Shown: positions 13,947 through 16,608 of the stretch, piece by piece
How positions within the stretch are numbered: the first letter of the stretch is position 1
How the letters are laid out: the number at the start of each line of letters is the position of its first letter
NCBI RefSeq assembly: GCF_934636505.1
Contig: NZ_CAKUAL010000044.1
Location: 1 to 16,608, forward strand
Source: an uncultured Ellagibacter sp.
GTDB lineage: Bacteria > Actinomycetota > Coriobacteriia > Coriobacteriales > Eggerthellaceae
Direction: 5' to 3'
Length of the DNA: 16,608 nucleotides
Translations under genes and position numbers: made by a program
Notes under the pieces: generated by a model
Databases searched by the model: none
Told to the model about the DNA's origin: nothing
What the model saw: the letters and a program-made list of their open reading frames with translations, nothing else

Positions 13947-13988
13947 AAGCCGCCCGGCACCGAGGCCATCGGCGCCGGGCGGCTTCTT
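13947..13988 (+). terminator. Intrinsic terminator after tgt
   Basis: AAGCCGCCCGGC (13947-13958) pairs perfectly with GCCGGGCGGCTT (13974-13985), followed by CTT. It begins five bases after the tgt stop codon and closes the HAD-tgt operon. Confidence 0.85.
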
Positions 13989-13992
13989 CCAT

Positions 13993-14025
13993 CGACAAAA
14001 CTTGCAATTTCGACAAGTTTTGTCG
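13993..14025. repeat. Inverted repeat 1 upstream of the DUF4143 ATPase
   Basis: CGACAAAACTTG (13993-14004) and CAAGTTTTGTCG (14014-14025) are perfect 12-bp arms around a 9-nt centre. It shares the motif CAAAACTTGCAA...CAAGTTTTG with inverted repeat 2. Confidence 0.9.
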
Positions 14026-14074
14026 TAACGATAGTCAAAACTTGCAAATCTCGCAAGTTTTGACTATCGTTACG
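14024..14074. repeat. Inverted repeat 2 upstream of the DUF4143 ATPase
   Basis: Two perfect 22-bp arms, 14024-14045 and 14053-14074, flank a 7-nt centre; the outer ends are CGTAACGATAGTC and GACTATCGTTACG. The inner 27 bases copy the core of inverted repeat 1 with five central differences. The right arm contains TTGACT (14060-14065), a possible -35. No T-tract follows, so it is not an ordinary terminator. Confidence 0.92.
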
Positions 14075-14103
14075 AGCAGTCCTAAATAACATCGGAGGGC
14101 CTT

Positions 14104-15375
14104 ATGATCGTGCGGCAAAAGTACCTCGATAAGCTCATCGCATTCCAAGATACCGACCTGGTTAAGGTAATCACGGGTATTCGGCGCTGCGGGAAGTCGA
14201 CGTTGCTTGACATGATGCGTCATCACCTTGCGCAGCAGGGCGTTCCCGAAAGCAGGCTTCTTACGTTCAAGATGGAATCGATGGAGCTTGCGGGAATCGT
14301 CGACTATCGCGATTTGTACGATTTGGTCACAAGCCGCATTGCCGAACAACCGCACGTATATCTCTTTTTTGATGAGCTGCAAAACGTCGAGAACTGGGAA
14401 AAAGCTATCAATGCTTTGCGCGTCGGTGCTGATTGCGATATTTACGTAACTGGCTCGAACGCGTTTCTGTTGTCGAGCGAGCTTGCAACGCTCATTTCGG
14501 GACGATATGTCGAGATACCGATGCAGCCGCTGACGTTTGCCGAATACCTCGATTTTCGTGGGGCGACGTGGCAGCCTGCGGGAAAGACGGGATCGGATAT
14601 CGCCTCCTTCGCGGACGGCTCTTTCGCAACGCTTTCCAACTTGTTCGATCAGTATCGCACGTTCGGGGGCTTTCCATATCTGGCTTTTCAGGAGCCGGAT
14701 GAATCGGTGCACCGCGACTATATGCGAAGCATATACCAGACCATAATCGTTCGCGATATCATGATGCGCGCTCAGCGCAAGGGGCTGCGGGCGGTTAGCA
14801 ACCAAGCGGCCCTCGAGCGTATCTGCGCGTTTATGGCGGACAATATCGGCAACGAAACATCGATTAACAAAATCGCAGGTTCTTTGAAGGCCGACGGGCA
14901 ATCGGCGACCCGAGCGACAACGGATTTCTACATCTCGACGCTTACGGAGGCGTACCTGCTCCGTCACGTGCTTCGATACGACGTGAAGGGGCGGGAGCTG
15001 CTGAAGACGGGCGGCAAATACTATATTGCGGATGTCGGCATGCGCAACTACCTGGACAGCTATCGAGGCACCGATACCGGGCGCGTGTTGGAAAACCTGG
15101 TGTTCAACCAGTTGCTGTTTGACGGCTACGATGTTCTGATCGGCCATTTGCGTGGAGGCGAGGTTGACTTTGTTGCCACAAAGCCTCGATGCAAGATGTA
15201 TATTCAGGTAACTGAGAATATGCAGGACGAGGAAACGCAGCGCCGGGAACTTGCCCCGCTGCGCCGCATCGGAGACGAGTACCGCAAAATCGTCGTGGTG
15301 GGCGAGGGCAGCTATCCTTCGGATATCGATGGGATAGAAATTGTGAACGTCATCGACTTCCTTCTGCATCGGTAA
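14104..15375 (+). CDS. AAA-family ATPase with C-terminal DUF4143 domain
   Basis: A 423-residue ATP-binding protein of the large AAA_14/DUF4143 family, which occurs in many paralogous copies in gut anaerobes and archaea and has no settled function. Visible parts: Walker A GIRRCGKST (25-33, K31), Walker B VYLFFDE (85-91, D90/E91), a sensor-like TGSNAFLLSSEL (116-127) and ISGRY (131-135). A helical middle contains RDIMMRAQRKGLR (217-229). The C-terminal DUF4143 part resembles a PD-(D/E)XK nuclease fold: E330, GGEVDFV (351-357), YIQVT (366-370). In place of a catalytic Lys there is Q368, so nuclease activity is doubtful. The ATG at 14104 has GGAGGG at 14094-14099. It stands alone behind two large inverted repeats and in front of a truncated-looking gene, a context suggesting a mobile or autonomously controlled unit. 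Confidence 0.88.
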   Translation: MIVRQKYLDKLIAFQDTDLVKVITGIRRCGKSTLLDMMRHHLAQQGVPESRLLTFKMESMELAGIVDYRDLYDLVTSRIAEQPHVYLFFDELQNVENWEKAINALRVGADCDIYVTGSNAFLLSSELATLISGRYVEIPMQPLTFAEYLDFRGATWQPAGKTGSDIASFADGSFATLSNLFDQYRTFGGFPYLAFQEPDESVHRDYMRSIYQTIIVRDIMMRAQRKGLRAVSNQAALERICAFMADNIGNETSINKIAGSLKADGQSATRATTDFYISTLTEAYLLRHVLRYDVKGRELLKTGGKYYIADVGMRNYLDSYRGTDTGRVLENLVFNQLLFDGYDVLIGHLRGGEVDFVATKPRCKMYIQVTENMQDEETQRRELAPLRRIGDEYRKIVVVGEGSYPSDIDGIEIVNVIDFLLHR

Positions 15376-15434
15376 GCCGCATACGACCCTCGCAGGCTCT
15401 GTGGGTCATCGACGGTGCCGATAACATCGACGCG

Positions 15435-15794
15435 ATGTTCGAGAAGCCCCGCGACCGCTGCGTCCTGGTCTCGCCCCTGCTCGCCTACGAGGACATGGAC
15501 GACCTTCTCTGCCTGCTGCGGGAAGTCCGCTCGGCAACCGGGGTGGAAGGGGGACCCAGCTGCGGAATGCGCGTGTACGCCTTCCTTGGCGAGGGAAATT
15601 GGCTGGCGAAGGTGAACCTGCGAAACCTGTTCTGCAGCAAGCGGGCGCTCCTGTTCAAGGCGCTCGAAACCGACGTTGAGGCGTTCCGCCCCGGGGCCCA
15701 AGAGCGTCCTGTCGTGGAACCTCTTTCAAATGAAAGGGAGGCGCTCGATTTCATTGATAGCACGTCGTCGGAGCTGATTTCCGATACGTGGTAA
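15435..15794 (+). CDS. Hypothetical protein, probably the 3' part of a truncated gene
   Basis: I do not recognise this 119-residue product. The ATG at 15435 has no ribosome site, and the same frame stays open upstream through protein-like residues (ALWVIDGADNIDAM from 15396) into the 3' end of the ATPase gene, with no good start codon. This is what a gene that has lost its 5' end looks like. The product is soluble and mixed charged, with an acidic helical segment (YEDMDDLLCLLREVRSATG), a possible strand region (GMRVYAFLGEGNWLAKVNLR) and an acidic C-terminus ending SELISDTW. GC content matches the flanking housekeeping genes better than it matches the next gene. It may be a pseudogene, or a small gene with an unusual start. 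Confidence 0.45.
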   Translation: MFEKPRDRCVLVSPLLAYEDMDDLLCLLREVRSATGVEGGPSCGMRVYAFLGEGNWLAKVNLRNLFCSKRALLFKALETDVEAFRPGAQERPVVEPLSNEREALDFIDSTSSELISDTW

Positions 15795-15855
15795 TATTTT
15801 GACGGTTTGCGCAACGGGATACGCTTACGGCCTTGACCAGAAAGGATGATTCGCC

Positions 15856-16272
15856 ATGAGTACTTCGTACGACCTCTCTTTTTCTTTTAATGGAACCGAG
15901 AAGCAGAAGGCAGGATTAAAGGAATATATAAAAGGTTTAAGAAGCCAACTCGAAGGCAGAGAAGAAGCGACCGAAGTTGCCGAATGGATTAAGGCTAACG
16001 CAACTCTTGAAGACGAGATTTGGGAAGGCGAATCCTTCCCTGACTGTGCCCCGTCGATATGGTGTCATATAGACCAAGATGGAGCATGGTTGGAGCAAGG
16101 CAGTGAAGATCAGATGTCAGACCTTATGGTTCTCATAGAAGAAGGTATAGCTGCGGGTTATCCAGATATTGAAATTGTTGGAGAGCTCGTGGAATACTGC
16201 AGCGTTAGTGGAGACGAGCGTAAAGAAACATACTCAAGCCCGATTGGAAGTGATGAGTTGTTGGAGCAGTAA
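15856..16272 (+). CDS. Acidic hypothetical protein
   Basis: A 138-residue protein that I cannot assign. It is strongly acidic (many Glu/Asp, such as EEATEVAEWI and LEDEIWEGESFPD), has no signal peptide, membrane segment or recognised motif, and begins MSTSYDLSFSFNGTEKQKA. The ATG at 15856 has AGAAAGGA at 15839-15846. A TTGACG (15799-15804) upstream could be a -35, but no good -10 follows. Its DNA is clearly richer in A and T than its neighbours, with codons such as ATA, AGA and TTA that the housekeeping genes of the window avoid, suggesting recent acquisition. Small acidic proteins in such settings are often immunity proteins, antitoxins or anti-restriction proteins; nothing here proves any of these. 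Confidence 0.65.
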   Translation: MSTSYDLSFSFNGTEKQKAGLKEYIKGLRSQLEGREEATEVAEWIKANATLEDEIWEGESFPDCAPSIWCHIDQDGAWLEQGSEDQMSDLMVLIEEGIAAGYPDIEIVGELVEYCSVSGDERKETYSSPIGSDELLEQ

Positions 16273-16293
16273 GCCCGTCAACCATTTACGGGC
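16273..16293 (+). terminator. Weak hairpin after the acidic hypothetical gene
   Basis: GCCCGT (16273-16278) pairs with ACGGGC (16288-16293) around a 9-nt loop directly after the stop codon. No T-run follows, so termination is uncertain. The rest of the interval up to 16521 shows no gene I can support. Confidence 0.25.
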
Positions 16294-16521
16294 GCGTGAA
16301 CAATCTTGCCGCGACGAGCCTTCCTTAGGGCGCCGCTTCTGTTTGAGCGTATCGGGTATTTATCAGGTTGCCGCTTATCTAGATTTAAGAATAATTTTAC
16401 CTGTCGATGTGGGCTTGCTGCCGTTAATGCGGCTTTGTTGTGGCATAATACGGAAGTTCGTATACGCAAAACCAACCTTGCAATGCCTTTAAGGCGAGGG
16501 GAAGTAAGGAAGTTCAGGCAC

Positions 16522-16608
16522 ATGGCGGAACCTCAGAAAAAGAAGAAGCATCATAATAAGGATAGGCGCAACGTATGGCTGCTCGTGGTCATGGCGCTTT
16601 TGGTCATC
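16522..16608 (+). CDS. N-terminus of a membrane-anchored or membrane protein (3' end outside window)
   Basis: The last 29 codons of the window open with ATG at 16522 behind AAGGAAG (eight nt spacing). The product starts MAEPQKKKKHHNKDRRN, a strongly basic cytoplasmic segment, followed by VWLLVVMALLVI, the beginning of a membrane helix. This is the N-terminal arrangement of an inside-anchored single-pass or multi-pass membrane protein. The family cannot be told. A CATAAT at 16444-16449 could be its -10. Confidence 0.6.
   Translation, partial: MAEPQKKKKHHNKDRRNVWLLVVMALLVI

Noticed and set aside
12775..14016. A 413-codon minus-strand frame opposite tgt
   Set aside because: It covers tgt and its terminator, and the protein is His/Arg/Ala-rich with no recognisable fold.
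13993..14074. The two inverted repeats as a CRISPR array
   Set aside because: There are only two units, each internally palindromic, with no regular spacers and no cas genes in the window.
14035..15369. A 444-codon minus-strand frame opposite the DUF4143 ATPase
   Set aside because: The plus strand has Walker A and B motifs, a ribosome site and the DUF4143 signature; the reverse frame has none of these.
16278..16523. An 81-codon minus-strand frame near the right end
   Set aside because: No ribosome site or recognised motif, and its start overlaps the beginning of the final plus-strand gene.

Overview
The window is GC-rich actinobacterial chromosome. The most likely source is an anaerobic gut member of the Coriobacteriia (Eggerthellaceae-like). 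That placement rests on codon bias, on the gene set (NAD-dependent ligase, QueH, 2-hydroxyacyl-CoA dehydratase-type proteins with their activase) and on the style of the intergenic sequence. It is inference; no marker gene settles the genus.

Layout, left to right. (1) 1-3244: the 3' end of an AcpS-like gene, a convergent gene for a DUF559/AbiEi-like endonuclease-fold protein, a gene-free stretch of about 460 bp with an 18-bp direct repeat, then nnrD (NAD(P)H-hydrate dehydratase) and a six-helix DUF308/HdeD-like membrane protein. (2) 3284-5566: ligA between two terminator-like hairpins. (3) 5577-7563, minus strand: a Phd/ParE-type toxin-antitoxin pair, then a 39-codon upstream ORF, then queA. 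The upstream ORF repeats the first eight residues of QueA with only synonymous differences and ends in an ATGA overlap with the queA start. (4) 7584-11769, minus strand: a tightly coupled three-gene operon, queH, then a 2-hydroxyacyl-CoA dehydratase (HgdB-like) subunit, then a second HgdB-like domain fused to its BadF/HgdC-type activase. Both junctions are 4-nt stop/start overlaps. The fusion carries a 33-residue tandem repeat and a 70-nt palindromic element inside coding sequence. (5) 12033-13988, plus strand: a HAD hydrolase and tgt, ending in a strong terminator. (6) 13993-16608: two large near-perfect inverted repeats directly upstream of an orphan AAA/DUF4143 ATPase, an apparently 5'-truncated gene, a less GC-rich acidic hypothetical gene, and the start of a membrane-anchored protein.

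How the genes work together. queH, queA and tgt together cover tRNA guanine exchange, ribosyl transfer and epoxyqueuosine reduction, the late part of queuosine synthesis. No preQ1-synthesis genes (queD/E/C/F) are visible, so the locus fits use of preQ1 made elsewhere or salvaged. The most unusual points are the coupling of queH to an ATP-dependent low-potential radical dehydratase/activase system, the queA leader ORF, the palindromic and repeated DNA expanding the linker of the fusion protein, and the tandem inverted repeats before the DUF4143 ATPase.
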